Origin: Planctomyces sp.
GTDB taxonomy: Bacteria > Planctomycetota > Planctomycetia > Planctomycetales > Planctomycetaceae
Direction of reading: 5' to 3'
Assembly (NCBI GenBank): GCA_019636235.1
Contig: JAHBXW010000025.1
Coordinates: forward strand, 1-64,000
DNA: 64,000 bases
Shown here: piece by piece, positions 51,867-60,663 of the stretch
How positions within the stretch are numbered: the stretch's first letter is position 1
Layout: the number at the start of each line of letters is the position of its first letter
Program-made: the position numbers and the translations under genes
Notes under the pieces: generated by a model
What the model was told of the DNA's origin: nothing
Databases searched by the model: none
The model's input: the letters and a program-made list of their open reading frames with translations, nothing else

Positions 51867-52505
51867 ATGCGCCGCATTCCGCTGAATGATCTCGATCCGT
51901 GGTTTCAGACCGTCGATGGCGTCATCGAGCGCGACGGACGCATCGATGGAGCCCGGTTGTTCGCGAACGACCGGCCGCTGGAGATCGACGTCGGCTGCGG
52001 ACGGGGGCTGTTCGTATTCAGCGCATCGGGAGCGCGGCCGAACACGAATTTTCTGGGCATCGAACTCGATTACAAGGAAGCCCGCCGGGCGGCGAAGCGT
52101 CTGCAGAAGCGCGCTGCCGGGAACGCCCGGATTCTGGGCGGAGACGTGTTCCGCGCGTTCGAGCACATCGCGCCCGGTTCGGTCGAGGCGATCCACGTGT
52201 ATTTCCCTGATCCCTGGTGGAAGCGGCGGCATCGCCGGCGGCGCGTGTTCACCGACCGGTTCGCGGATGCCTGCGCGGAACTGATCCGGCCCGGCGGGAT
52301 GCTGCATTCCTGGACGGACGTCGAGGAGTATTTCGAGGTCATCCGGTCGCTGATGGACCATCATGCCCGGTTCGAAGCGCTGCCGCCTCCGGAGGAACGG
52401 CCCGCCGAGAACGACATGGACTATCACACGAGCTTCGAGCGGAAGAAACGGAAACTCGGGATGCCGATCTATCGAGGGCAGTGGCGGCGGCGGGCCGACG
52501 TCTGA
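51867..52505 (+). CDS. trmB: tRNA (guanine-N7-)-methyltransferase
   Basis: Methylates G46 in the tRNA variable loop with SAM. Marks are EIDVGCGRGLFVFSASGARPNTNFLGIEL (in parts: DVGCGRGLFVF and FLGIEL), ILGGDVFRAF, AIHVYFPDPWWKRRHRRRRVF containing the typical FPDPWxKxRH, and RPGGMLHSWTDVEEYFE. 212 residues, normal. It is a single gene followed by a strong hairpin. Chorismate or folate linkage with neighbours is not implied. Confidence 0.95.
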   Translation: MRRIPLNDLDPWFQTVDGVIERDGRIDGARLFANDRPLEIDVGCGRGLFVFSASGARPNTNFLGIELDYKEARRAAKRLQKRAAGNARILGGDVFRAFEHIAPGSVEAIHVYFPDPWWKRRHRRRRVFTDRFADACAELIRPGGMLHSWTDVEEYFEVIRSLMDHHARFEALPPPEERPAENDMDYHTSFERKKRKLGMPIYRGQWRRRADV

Positions 52506-52552
52506 CGCCGCGCGCGCCCGCGACACGGCGAACCGGCGATTCGAAACGAACA

Positions 52553-52588
52553 GCGGCCGCGCCCCCGGATGTCGGAGAGCGCGGCCGC
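52553..52588. terminator. Bidirectional stem-loop between trmB and the CAP gene
   Basis: GCGGCCGCGC (52553-52562) pairs perfectly with GCGCGGCCGC (52579-52588) over a 16-nt loop. It is in the gap between converging trmB (+) and CAP-domain (-) genes, so it can end both. Confidence 0.65.
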
Positions 52589-52651
52589 GACTGTTGAACC
52601 CGAATCATCGGGCGACCGACGAAGCCATTAGTCGCCGCAAGGCTCCGGAAC

Positions 52652-53356
52652 TCAACGCCGACCGAAGACCTGGGTCCAGTACGGCGTGCCCCAGCTCGAG
52701 CGGGCCATGCCGATCCCGATCTCCGTATAGCTGTAGGACAGGATGTTGTTGCGGTGACCGGAGGAGTTCAGCCAGACGGACATCACCTGGCCGGGGCTGT
52801 GCTGCCCCTGGGCGATGTTCTCTCCGGCGTAGCTGGAACCGTATCCGGCCGCCCACACCCGCTGACCGACGCTGCCCCCCAAAGAGTGGCTCATCTGGTT
52901 CCAGCGGGCCATGTTGGCCGAGTGACTGCGAGCGACCTTCTGCAGCGTGGGGCTGACGACCAGCGGCCGCATGCCGTACCGCGCCCGCTGGGCGTTCACC
53001 TGATCGAGGACCTGCTGCTCCTCTTTGGAGAGCAGCGGGGGCTTCTTTGCCGCTGGCTTTTCGGCCGGCTGGGCGTCGTCAGACTTCTGCTCGTCAACCT
53101 TCGCGTCTGCTTCGGACTTGCTGGCGGCGGTGTCGTCCTTGGGCTGGACGTCAATGGCGCTGGCCGGCGTGACTTCGCCGGGAGTGGGCTCGTCGGCCCG
53201 GACGGTTGCAGAGACGGCGGCGCTCGCCGCCAGCAGGACCCCGGCCGCCCGCCGGGTGATCGGAATTCGCCAGTGGGAACTCTCGATCGAGAACAGAAAC
53301 CCGCAGCACAAGAGTGGTCGGAACAACGTTCGCGTCCTCCATGATGCGACCCGCAT
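52652..53356 (-). CDS. Exported CAP/SCP-domain protein
   Basis: 234 residues. Signal peptide or anchor near residues 11-55 (RRAAGVLLAASAAVSATVRA), then a Lys/Glu/Ala/Pro linker, then a cysteine-rich-secretory/PR-1 (CAP) domain at about 120-234 with LDQVNAQRARYGMRPLVV, KVARSHSANMARWNQMSHSLGG, GENIAQGQ, VWLNSSGHRNNILS and EIGIGMA. The CAP His/Glu pairs are retained. I chose ATG at 53354-53356 because the signal sequence follows it closely; the longer frame upstream has no coding character. CAP proteins in bacteria often bind lipids or metal; role here unknown. Divergent from the PSD1 gene. Confidence 0.85.
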   Translation of the reverse strand: MRVASWRTRTLFRPLLCCGFLFSIESSHWRIPITRRAAGVLLAASAAVSATVRADEPTPGEVTPASAIDVQPKDDTAASKSEADAKVDEQKSDDAQPAEKPAAKKPPLLSKEEQQVLDQVNAQRARYGMRPLVVSPTLQKVARSHSANMARWNQMSHSLGGSVGQRVWAAGYGSSYAGENIAQGQHSPGQVMSVWLNSSGHRNNILSYSYTEIGIGMARSSWGTPYWTQVFGRR

Positions 53357-53551
53357 TGGTGCGCTCGCCGGGCGAGCGACGTTGCCGAATCGTAGTCGCG
53401 CTGGGGGGGCATGTCGTCGCCCGGCTGCCCCGAAAACGATCGCATCAACGAGTTCCGATCCGGGGGCGTTTTCGGGTATGCTGAGTTCATATCCTTCGAC
53501 GTTGATCCGTTTGCGACATCTTCGAACCGCACGGTCAGAGTGACGGAATCC

Positions 53552-56500
53552 ATGCAGCGCCGTGCGCCTCGATCCTGGTCTCGCCAGCTCGCCCTGAACG
53601 CGGGCGTCGCCGTTCTGCTGGGCGTGGCGACGGCATCGCGGCTGATCGCCGCGGAACCCGCGCTGCCGCCGCCGGCCGCGGAACCCGTCGACTTCGCACG
53701 CGATGTGCAGCCGATCTTCGCACGCGCCTGCTTCGAGTGTCATGGGCCTGAAAAGCAGCGCAGCAGTTTTCGACTCGATCGCCGTTCATCGGCGCTGGCC
53801 GGGGGCGACTTCGGGCCGGCGCTGATCTCCGGCGACAGCGCCGGCAGTCCGCTCGTGCAGTATGTCGCAGGACTCGAAGAGGGACTGGAGATGCCCCCCA
53901 AGGGGAAACGACTGTCAGCGGAGGAAATCGGGGTCCTGCGGCGGTGGATTGATGACGGCCTAATCTGGCCGGACGCCGAGGCCGGCGAACGGGACGCAGC
54001 GGAGACCTGGTGGTCGCTGGCGCCGCTGCGGGCGATTGCGCCCCCGGAGCTGACGGACGGCGAGCGCCGCCTTGCACGCAATCCGATCGACGCGTTTCTT
54101 CTTGCACGGCTCCGCAACGAGGGAATCGAGCCCGCTCCGGAAGCGGATCGCCGCACGCTCATCCGGCGGCTGACGTTCAACCTGCATGGCCTGCCGCCGG
54201 AACCCGAAGAGATTGACCGGTTCCTCGCGGACGAATCACCGGATGCTTACGAACAGCTCGTGGAACGACTGCTGGCCAGCGAGCGTTATGGCGAGCGCTG
54301 GGCGCGGCACTGGCTGGATGTGGCGCACTATGCCGATTCGCATGGTCAGGACCAGGACCGGCCTCGGCCGAACGCCTGGCCGTATCGCGATTACGTCATC
54401 CGGGCCTTGAACGACGACGTGCCCTATGTGCGGTTCGTCGCCGAGCAGGTCGCGGGGGACGTGCTGTTTCCGGACGATCCCGGGGCGATCGCGGCGACGG
54501 GTTTCCTGGCGGCGGGGCCATTCGACGAAAGCTCGCTGGTCGACATTCGCGAGGACTCGATCGATCGCCTGATCGGCCAGTATCTCGATCGGGACGACAT
54601 TGTGACGTCGACGATGTCGGCCTTCACAGCGCTGACGGTCGGCTGCGCCCGCTGCCACGACCACAAGTTCGATCCGATTTCGCAGTCGGATTACTACGCG
54701 CTGCAGGCGGTGTTCGCCGGGATCGACAAGGCGGAGCGCGGCTACGACGCCGATCCGGCCGTCGCGCGGCGCCGCACGGAGCTGACGGCGGAGTTGGAGT
54801 TGGTCCGCAGCTGGCGGGGAATCGCCGCCGCGCCGCTGCTGACGGGCGAGCGTCAGCAGCTCGCCGCGGAGTACGAACGGTCGCTGTCCGAATCGCTGGG
54901 AGACTGGCGGACGCTCGAGCCGGCGTCGCTCAGCGCCGCGCAGGGAACGATCCTCAAGACGCTGATCGATCGGTCTGTGCTGGCGATCGGCCCGCGCCCG
55001 GAGAAGGACACTTATACGATTGCCGCGGATCCCGGTCTGCGGAGGGTTGCCGGGGTGCGGCTGGAAGTGCTGCCGGATGAATCGCTGCCGATGCAGGGGC
55101 CAGGGCGGCAGGACAACGGCAATCTGCACCTCTCCGAGGTGCGGGTGTTCATCGATTCGAACGGTGACGGGGCTGCGACTGCGACGCCCGTTCCGATTCG
55201 GTTCGCATCGGCGGACTTCGATCAGGAAGGCTGGGGCATCGATCGGGCGATCGACGGGGACGCCGCCACCGCCTGGGGCATTTATCCTGAAGTCGGGCGG
55301 CCGCATGTGGCGGTGTTCGAGTTCGCCGAACCGGCGCTGCTTCCCGAAGGCGCGCGTCTGCGTGTGGAGCTCGACCAGCAGCACGGCGGCGGGCACAACC
55401 TGGGGCGGTTCCGTCTGGCGGCGATCGATGCCGAACTGCCGCTGGAGGCGCGTCTGGCGCCGGTCGCCGCGCCCGTGGCGGCCATCCTGGCGACGCCCCC
55501 GGGGGAGCGGACGGACGAGCAGCGCGCGGAACTCGCACGAAAATTGTGGGAGCGCTCGCTCGAACGGGAACTGGCGGCGCTGCCTGACGAACACAAGGTC
55601 TATTGCGGGACGAACCGATTCATCGCGAAAGGGACGTTCCGTCCCGCGGCCACGCCGCGGCCGGTGCACGTGCTGACGCGGGGGGATGTCAACCGCCCCG
55701 GTGCGGAGGCCATTCCGGGAACGATTCGGGCGGTGGCGGGGGAGGCCGCGACGTTCGCCCTCCCGCGAGCCGACGACGAGGGGCAGCGCCGGGCGGCGCT
55801 CGCCCGCTGGCTGGTCGAATCCGACAATCCGCTGACGTGGCGGGTGATCGTCAATCGCGTCTGGCATTACCACTTTGGGCGGGGCCTGGTCGACACGCCC
55901 AACGATTTCGGTCGGATGGGCAGCCTTCCCTCGCATCCGGAACTGCTGGACTGGCTGGCGGCGACGTTCCGCGACAACGGCGGGTCGCTGAAGGACCTGC
56001 ACCGGCTGATCGTGTCGAGCGCCGCCTACCGGCGCACGTCGCGGTTCGAGTCTCCCGCGGCCGAGACGGACTCGGACAATCGTTTGCTGTGGCGGATGAA
56101 CCGCGCGCGGCTGGACGGAGAGTCGATTCGTGACGCGGTGCTGGCGGTCAGCGGCCGGCTGGACCTGACAATGTACGGTCCGGCCGTCATGCATTTCGAG
56201 ATGACGCAGGGCATCCATGTGACTCCCGACACCGACTACGACGCGTTCGATGTCGACAGCCCGGCGGCGCGGCGGCGGAGCGTGTACCGGTTTGTGCTGC
56301 GGACGCGTCCCGATCCGCTGATGGAAGTGCTCGATTGCCCGGACGCGTCGCAATCGACGCCCGTTCGGAGCACGTCCGTCAGCGCTTTGCAGGCCCTGGC
56401 CCTGTGGAACGACAAGTTCACGCTGCGGTACGCCGAGCGGCTCGCGGAGCGAGCGGCGTCGGAGTCGGACAGCACGGACGCGCGGCTGAGCTGGTTGGCG

Positions 56501-56629
56501 TTGAGAGTTTTCGGACGGGACCTGGAGCCCGAGGAACGTGCGGCCTGGTCGGCCTACGCCGACGAGCACGGACTGGCGAACCTGTCGCGCGTGCTGCTGA
56601 ACAGCAGCGAGTTCCTGTTCGTGGAATGA
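53552..56629 (+). CDS. PSD1-type planctomycete cytochrome C protein (DUF1549/DUF1553)
   Basis: 1025 residues. A signal peptide (QLALNAGVAVLLGVATASRLIAAEP) is followed by a planctomycete-type cytochrome module: CFECH at residues 60-64 and a MPPKGKRLSAEEI distal-methionine stretch. DUF1549 (RLTFNLHGLPPEPEEIDRFL, RYGERWARHWLDVAHYADSHGQDQDRP) and a second CxxCH, CARCH at 365-369, follow. The end is DUF1553 (WLVESDNPLTWRVIVNRVWHYHFGRGLVDTPNDFG, LHRLIVSSAAYRRTSRF). The ATG at 53552 gives a good signal peptide. Its stop lies 13 nt before the DUF1501 gene. Members are thought to serve in extracellular polysaccharide use, but function is unproved. Confidence 0.93.
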   Translation: MQRRAPRSWSRQLALNAGVAVLLGVATASRLIAAEPALPPPAAEPVDFARDVQPIFARACFECHGPEKQRSSFRLDRRSSALAGGDFGPALISGDSAGSPLVQYVAGLEEGLEMPPKGKRLSAEEIGVLRRWIDDGLIWPDAEAGERDAAETWWSLAPLRAIAPPELTDGERRLARNPIDAFLLARLRNEGIEPAPEADRRTLIRRLTFNLHGLPPEPEEIDRFLADESPDAYEQLVERLLASERYGERWARHWLDVAHYADSHGQDQDRPRPNAWPYRDYVIRALNDDVPYVRFVAEQVAGDVLFPDDPGAIAATGFLAAGPFDESSLVDIREDSIDRLIGQYLDRDDIVTSTMSAFTALTVGCARCHDHKFDPISQSDYYALQAVFAGIDKAERGYDADPAVARRRTELTAELELVRSWRGIAAAPLLTGERQQLAAEYERSLSESLGDWRTLEPASLSAAQGTILKTLIDRSVLAIGPRPEKDTYTIAADPGLRRVAGVRLEVLPDESLPMQGPGRQDNGNLHLSEVRVFIDSNGDGAATATPVPIRFASADFDQEGWGIDRAIDGDAATAWGIYPEVGRPHVAVFEFAEPALLPEGARLRVELDQQHGGGHNLGRFRLAAIDAELPLEARLAPVAAPVAAILATPPGERTDEQRAELARKLWERSLERELAALPDEHKVYCGTNRFIAKGTFRPAATPRPVHVLTRGDVNRPGAEAIPGTIRAVAGEAATFALPRADDEGQRRAALARWLVESDNPLTWRVIVNRVWHYHFGRGLVDTPNDFGRMGSLPSHPELLDWLAATFRDNGGSLKDLHRLIVSSAAYRRTSRFESPAAETDSDNRLLWRMNRARLDGESIRDAVLAVSGRLDLTMYGPAVMHFEMTQGIHVTPDTDYDAFDVDSPAARRRSVYRFVLRTRPDPLMEVLDCPDASQSTPVRSTSVSALQALALWNDKFTLRYAERLAERAASESDSTDARLSWLALRVFGRDLEPEERAAWSAYADEHGLANLSRVLLNSSEFLFVE

Positions 56630-56642
56630 GGGGAGCGGAGCG

Positions 56643-58097
56643 ATGCACGGCGGAAATCCGCTGACGACGGCCGTTTCGCGGCGCTCGCTGCTCGAGTGGG
56701 GCGGCGGGTTCGGCGGGCTGGCGCTGGCCCAGTTGCTGCTTGGGGAGCAGGCGACGGGCGTGGAACCGGCGACTCCGGCAGCGGCGGATTGGAATGGCGG
56801 GCTGCATCATCCCGCGCGCGTGCGCCGCATCATCCAACTGTTCATGAATGGCGGCGTCAGCCAGATGGACACGTTCGATCACAAGCCGGAACTGGAGCGC
56901 CGCCACGGCGAGCAGGTCGACGTCGGTTTGAAGGTCACCGCCACGGGCGTCCCAGGGCCGGTGATGAAGTCGCCGTTCGCCTGGAAACAGCACGGAGAAT
57001 GCGGCCGCTGGGTGACTGACGTGCTGCCGCACATGGCGGGCTGCGTGGACGACATGGCCTTCCTGATGGCGATGACGTCCAAAACCAACGTGCATGGCCC
57101 GGGCAGTTATCTGCAGACGACGGGCTTCCTGTTTCCCGGATTCCCCTGCTTCGGCGCGTGGGTCAGCTACGCGCTGGGCCGGCTGACCGATGACCTGCCG
57201 ACGTTCGTGGTGCTGCCCGATCCGCGCGGGCTGCCGTACAACGGCATGGGCAACTTCACGGCCGGATTCCTGCCGGCGATGCACCAGGGGACGTTGATCA
57301 ACCCCTCCGCGCCAACGCCGATTCCCGATCTGCATCCGGCGCCGACGGGGCGGTATGTGACCCCCGCGTCGACAGCGGCGGGCCTTGACCTGCTGCAGCA
57401 CATGAACCGCCGTTATGCCGCGGAACGCCCGGGCGACTCGCGGCTCGAGGCGCGGGTCGAGTCGTACGAACTCGCGGCGCGGATGCAGCTCGCCGCGCCG
57501 GAGACGTTCGATCTGTCGCGCGAATCGGAAAGCGTGCATCGCGCCTATGGGACGGACGCTCCCGCGCATGAAGGGGGCTTCGCGCGGAACTGTCTGCTCG
57601 CGCGACGGATGCTCGAACGCGGCGTGCGGTTCGTGCAGGTCTGGAGCGGTCCGGGAGGCGCGGCGAACAACTGGGACAACCATGGCGACATCCCCCGCGA
57701 GCTGCCGCCGATCGCGCGGCAGGTCGATCAGCCGATCGCCGCGCTGCTTCGGGATCTGAAGTCCCGGGGCATGTTCGAGGACACGCTGGTCATCTGGACG
57801 ACGGAATTCGGCCGCATGCCCTTCACTCAGGGTTCGACCGGCCGCGACCACAACGGCGGCACGTTCGTCACCTGGCTGGCCGGCGCGGGGATTCGCGGCG
57901 GCGCGGCCATCGGCGAAAGCGACGAATATTCCTGGCAGGCGGCGGTCGACAAAACGACCTGCTACGATCTGCACGCGACGGCGCTGCACCTGCTGGGCAT
58001 CGACCACGAACGCCTGACAGTGCGGCACAACGGCATCGACCGCCGTCTGACGGACGTGCACGGACACGTGATCCGCGGGATCCTGTCCGATCCCTGA
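56643..58097 (+). CDS. DUF1501 domain protein paired with the PSD1 gene
   Basis: 484 residues. N-terminus VSRRSLLEWGGGFGGLALAQLL is a Tat-like signal. Family marks are QLFMNGGVSQMDTFDHKPELERRHG, MTSKTNVHGPGSYLQTTGFLFPGF in parts, WSGPGGAANNWDNHGDI, VIWTTEFGRMPFTQGSTGRDHN and HDYD-like CYDLHATALHLLGIDHERLTVRHNG. The second half is close to that of the lone DUF1501 gene near 12 kb. Its start is 13 nt after the PSD1 stop, so they form a two-gene operon, the usual planctomycete layout. Enzyme activity is not established; the fold is alkaline-phosphatase/sulfatase-like by family knowledge. Confidence 0.93.
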   Translation: MHGGNPLTTAVSRRSLLEWGGGFGGLALAQLLLGEQATGVEPATPAAADWNGGLHHPARVRRIIQLFMNGGVSQMDTFDHKPELERRHGEQVDVGLKVTATGVPGPVMKSPFAWKQHGECGRWVTDVLPHMAGCVDDMAFLMAMTSKTNVHGPGSYLQTTGFLFPGFPCFGAWVSYALGRLTDDLPTFVVLPDPRGLPYNGMGNFTAGFLPAMHQGTLINPSAPTPIPDLHPAPTGRYVTPASTAAGLDLLQHMNRRYAAERPGDSRLEARVESYELAARMQLAAPETFDLSRESESVHRAYGTDAPAHEGGFARNCLLARRMLERGVRFVQVWSGPGGAANNWDNHGDIPRELPPIARQVDQPIAALLRDLKSRGMFEDTLVIWTTEFGRMPFTQGSTGRDHNGGTFVTWLAGAGIRGGAAIGESDEYSWQAAVDKTTCYDLHATALHLLGIDHERLTVRHNGIDRRLTDVHGHVIRGILSDP

Positions 58098-58186
58098 GCC
58101 GCGCCTCGCCGGCGAGTCCCGCTCATTCGACCGGACCGCCTCCGACTTCCGGAGCGGCCAACCCCAGCACCGTACGGAGTCAGCGC

Positions 58187-59533
58187 ATGCGACGCACGGT
58201 TTCCTGCCGCGGAACGCTTCTTTCCCTGGCCCTGTTGAGCGCCGGATTCGCGATGGCCGCGGAGCCCAAAACTCGCGAACAGAAGGTCCGCGAGGACAAG
58301 GCCCGCGTCGAGGCCGAGGGCTTCTGGATGTACAACGACCTGCCGGGCGCGTTCGAGGCGGCGAAGAAGACCGGCAAACCGATTCTTGTCGTCCTCCGCT
58401 GCCTGCCCTGCGAGGAGTGCGTCAAGCTCGACGACGACCTGGTCGACAACGATCCGGCGATCCGCCCATTGCTGGAGAAGTTCGTCTGCGTGCGCGTCGT
58501 GGGCACGAACGGCCTCGACCTGTCGACGTTCCAGTTCGACACGGACCAGTCCTTCGCGGTGTTCATGCTGAACGCGGACGGCGCGATCTACGGCCGCTTC
58601 GGGACGCGGTCGCATCAGACGGAATGGATCGGCGACGTCTCGCTGCCGGGCATGGCCCAGGCCCTGCAGGGAGCGCTGGAACTGCATGCCGACTATCCGA
58701 ACAACCGCGCGGCGCTGGCCGGCAAACGCGGCCCTCAGCCCGAAGCCGCCGCGCCGGAGGAGTATCCCGCGCTGAAAGGGCAATACGGCTCGACACTGGA
58801 CTACAGCGGCAACGTCGTGAAGAGCTGCATTCACTGCCATCAGATCGGGGATGCGCAGCGCGAGCTGTACCGCTCGCGCGGCGAGGCGATACCGGAAACG
58901 GTGCTGTTCCCCGCGCCGCATCCGCGCTCAGTGGGGCTGACGCTCGACCCCAAGCAGCGCGCCACGGTGCTGGACGTTGAAGCGGGATCGCCCGCGGCGT
59001 CATCGGGGTTTCGGCCGGGGGATGCGATTCGCACTCTGGACGGCCAGCCGCTGGTGTCGATCGCCGATCTGCAGTGGGTGCTGCACCGCGCGGCGCCAGA
59101 GGGCGCCGAACTGAAGGCGGTCGTGGAACGGGGCGGCCAATCGACGACGCTGACGCTGGCGCTGCCCGAAGGCTGGCGCCGCCAGGGAGACCTGGCCTGG
59201 CGGGCGAGTTCATGGACGCTGCGCCGGATGACGACCGGCGGGCTGTACCTCGAAGCGCTCTCCGACGAAGAACGCAAGTCGCGTCGAATTCCCGCGGGCA
59301 GCATGGCGCTGCTCGTGAAGCACGCTGGCGAATATGGTCCGCATGCGGCCGCGCTGAACGCGGGCGCCCGCAAGGGGGACGTCCTCGTGGCGTTCGATGG
59401 AAAGTCAAATCTGATGACCGAGTCCGACCTGCTGGCCTATGGCGTGACGGCGCGGCGGCCGGGCGATCAGGTGCCCGTGACGCTGCTCCGTGAGGGACGC
59501 CGCATCAACATCCGGATTCCGATGCAGGAGTAG
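58187..59533 (+). CDS. Exported thioredoxin-like / CxxCH / PDZ fusion protein
   Basis: 448 residues. Signal peptide (LLSLALLSAGFAMAAEP) then a thioredoxin-like domain with CLPC at 72-75 and Cys78 (VVLRCLPCEECVKLDDDLV). A linker leads to CIHCH at residues 214-218, a c-type heme motif within KSCIHCHQIGDAQRELYRS. The C-terminal half has PDZ-like blocks: DVEAGSPAASSGFRPGDAIRTLDGQPLVSIADL and NAGARKGDVLVAFDGKSNLM, each with the GxxPGD-type core. It follows the PSD1-DUF1501 operon after 89 nt. Redox, heme and peptide-binding modules in one chain suggest a periplasmic electron-transfer or quality-control protein; this is inferred. Confidence 0.85.
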   Translation: MRRTVSCRGTLLSLALLSAGFAMAAEPKTREQKVREDKARVEAEGFWMYNDLPGAFEAAKKTGKPILVVLRCLPCEECVKLDDDLVDNDPAIRPLLEKFVCVRVVGTNGLDLSTFQFDTDQSFAVFMLNADGAIYGRFGTRSHQTEWIGDVSLPGMAQALQGALELHADYPNNRAALAGKRGPQPEAAAPEEYPALKGQYGSTLDYSGNVVKSCIHCHQIGDAQRELYRSRGEAIPETVLFPAPHPRSVGLTLDPKQRATVLDVEAGSPAASSGFRPGDAIRTLDGQPLVSIADLQWVLHRAAPEGAELKAVVERGGQSTTLTLALPEGWRRQGDLAWRASSWTLRRMTTGGLYLEALSDEERKSRRIPAGSMALLVKHAGEYGPHAAALNAGARKGDVLVAFDGKSNLMTESDLLAYGVTARRPGDQVPVTLLREGRRINIRIPMQE

Positions 59534-59602
59534 CGGGGACGGCGCCGCGGGGCTGACGGGTTCCCGACGCCGCGACATCCGCGCTGGCTGCGAATCTCAC
59601 CA

Positions 59603-60523
59603 ATGGCCGACGACTCGGAATGGGACTGGATCGATGCGCTCCGGAAACGGACGGCGGCGCATCCGTCCGCGCCGATCGGCATCGGCGATGACGCGGCCCT
59701 GCTGCGTTGCGCCGGACGGGAGACGCTGGTCGCGACCGACATGCTGATGGATGGCGTCGACTTCGTTGTCGGCGAGACCCCACCGGAGCTGATTGGACGC
59801 AAGTGCCTGGCGGTGAATCTCAGCGACATCGCGGCCATGGCGGGGCGGCCACGGGCGATGTTCATCAGCCTGGCGCTGCCGCGGCGCGGCGGGCGCGCGC
59901 TGGTCGAAGGGCTGTACGCCGGCCTCGAACCGCTGGCCCGGGAGTTCGATGTCGCGCTGGCCGGGGGGGACACGAACGCCTGGGACGGTCCGCTGGTCGT
60001 GAACGTGACGGTGGTCGGCGAACCGGTCGCGCCCGGTCCTGTCGCGCGGAGCGGAGCCCGGCCGGGAGATGTCGTGTTCGTCACGGGACCGCTGGGCGGC
60101 AGCCTGCCATCGCTGCGGCACTGCACCTTCACGCCGCGCGTCCGCGAGGCGCTGGCGCTGCTCGCCGCCGCGCCGCTGCACGCGATGATCGACCTCAGCG
60201 ACGGACTGGCGACGGACCTGTCGCACATCGCGCGGGAAAGCGGCTGCGGCATCGTCATCGAGGCAGAGCGCGTTCCGGTGCATGCGGACGTCCCGTCGGG
60301 CGATCATTCCGACCGATTGCGCCGCGCGCTGACAGACGGCGAGGATTTCGAACTCGCCTTCTGCGTCTCCGCAAACGACGCGGCGCGCCTCGAGTCCGAC
60401 CCGCCCGCTGGCGTGGCGCTGCACCGGATCGGCGAAGTCGTCGCCGGTTCCGGCCTGATGCTGCGGCAGGGCGCGGACCAGCGGCCGATCGATCGCACGG
60501 GCTGGCAGCACCGCTTCGCGTGA
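59603..60523 (+). CDS. thiL: Thiamine-monophosphate kinase
   Basis: Phosphorylates thiamine monophosphate to thiamine diphosphate with ATP, the last step of the pathway. Family marks are IGDDAALLRC, TDMLMDGVDFVVGETPPELIGRKCLAVNLSDIAAMAG in parts, VALAGGDTNAWDGPLVVNVTVVGE, VVFVTGPLGGSL, AMIDLSDGLATDLSHIA and DGEDFELAFCVS. 306 residues, normal. ATG at 59603. No other thi gene and no TPP riboswitch-like sequence are visible near it. It lies 69 nt after the thioredoxin-PDZ gene. Confidence 0.95.
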   Translation: MADDSEWDWIDALRKRTAAHPSAPIGIGDDAALLRCAGRETLVATDMLMDGVDFVVGETPPELIGRKCLAVNLSDIAAMAGRPRAMFISLALPRRGGRALVEGLYAGLEPLAREFDVALAGGDTNAWDGPLVVNVTVVGEPVAPGPVARSGARPGDVVFVTGPLGGSLPSLRHCTFTPRVREALALLAAAPLHAMIDLSDGLATDLSHIARESGCGIVIEAERVPVHADVPSGDHSDRLRRALTDGEDFELAFCVSANDAARLESDPPAGVALHRIGEVVAGSGLMLRQGADQRPIDRTGWQHRFA

Positions 60524-60663
60524 CGGCGCGGGCGGACATTCCGGTTCCCATTCCGCCCGGCGCTTGCCAAGGGTTCGACCGCGCCGTCAACTGGCGCAGC
60601 GGCGATGGTCGAGGTCCGTCCGTCCGCCGCCCGAACGCGAGCCCTTGAACCAAGCAGGAACCC

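Noticed and set aside
54236-56569. Minus-strand frame of about 780 codons opposite the PSD1 gene
   Set aside because: Arg/Pro/Gln-rich and without motif; the plus strand has clear DUF1549/DUF1553 blocks.
59467-60511. Minus-strand frames opposite thiL
   Set aside because: They have no ribosome-binding site and no motif; thiL on the plus strand is complete.
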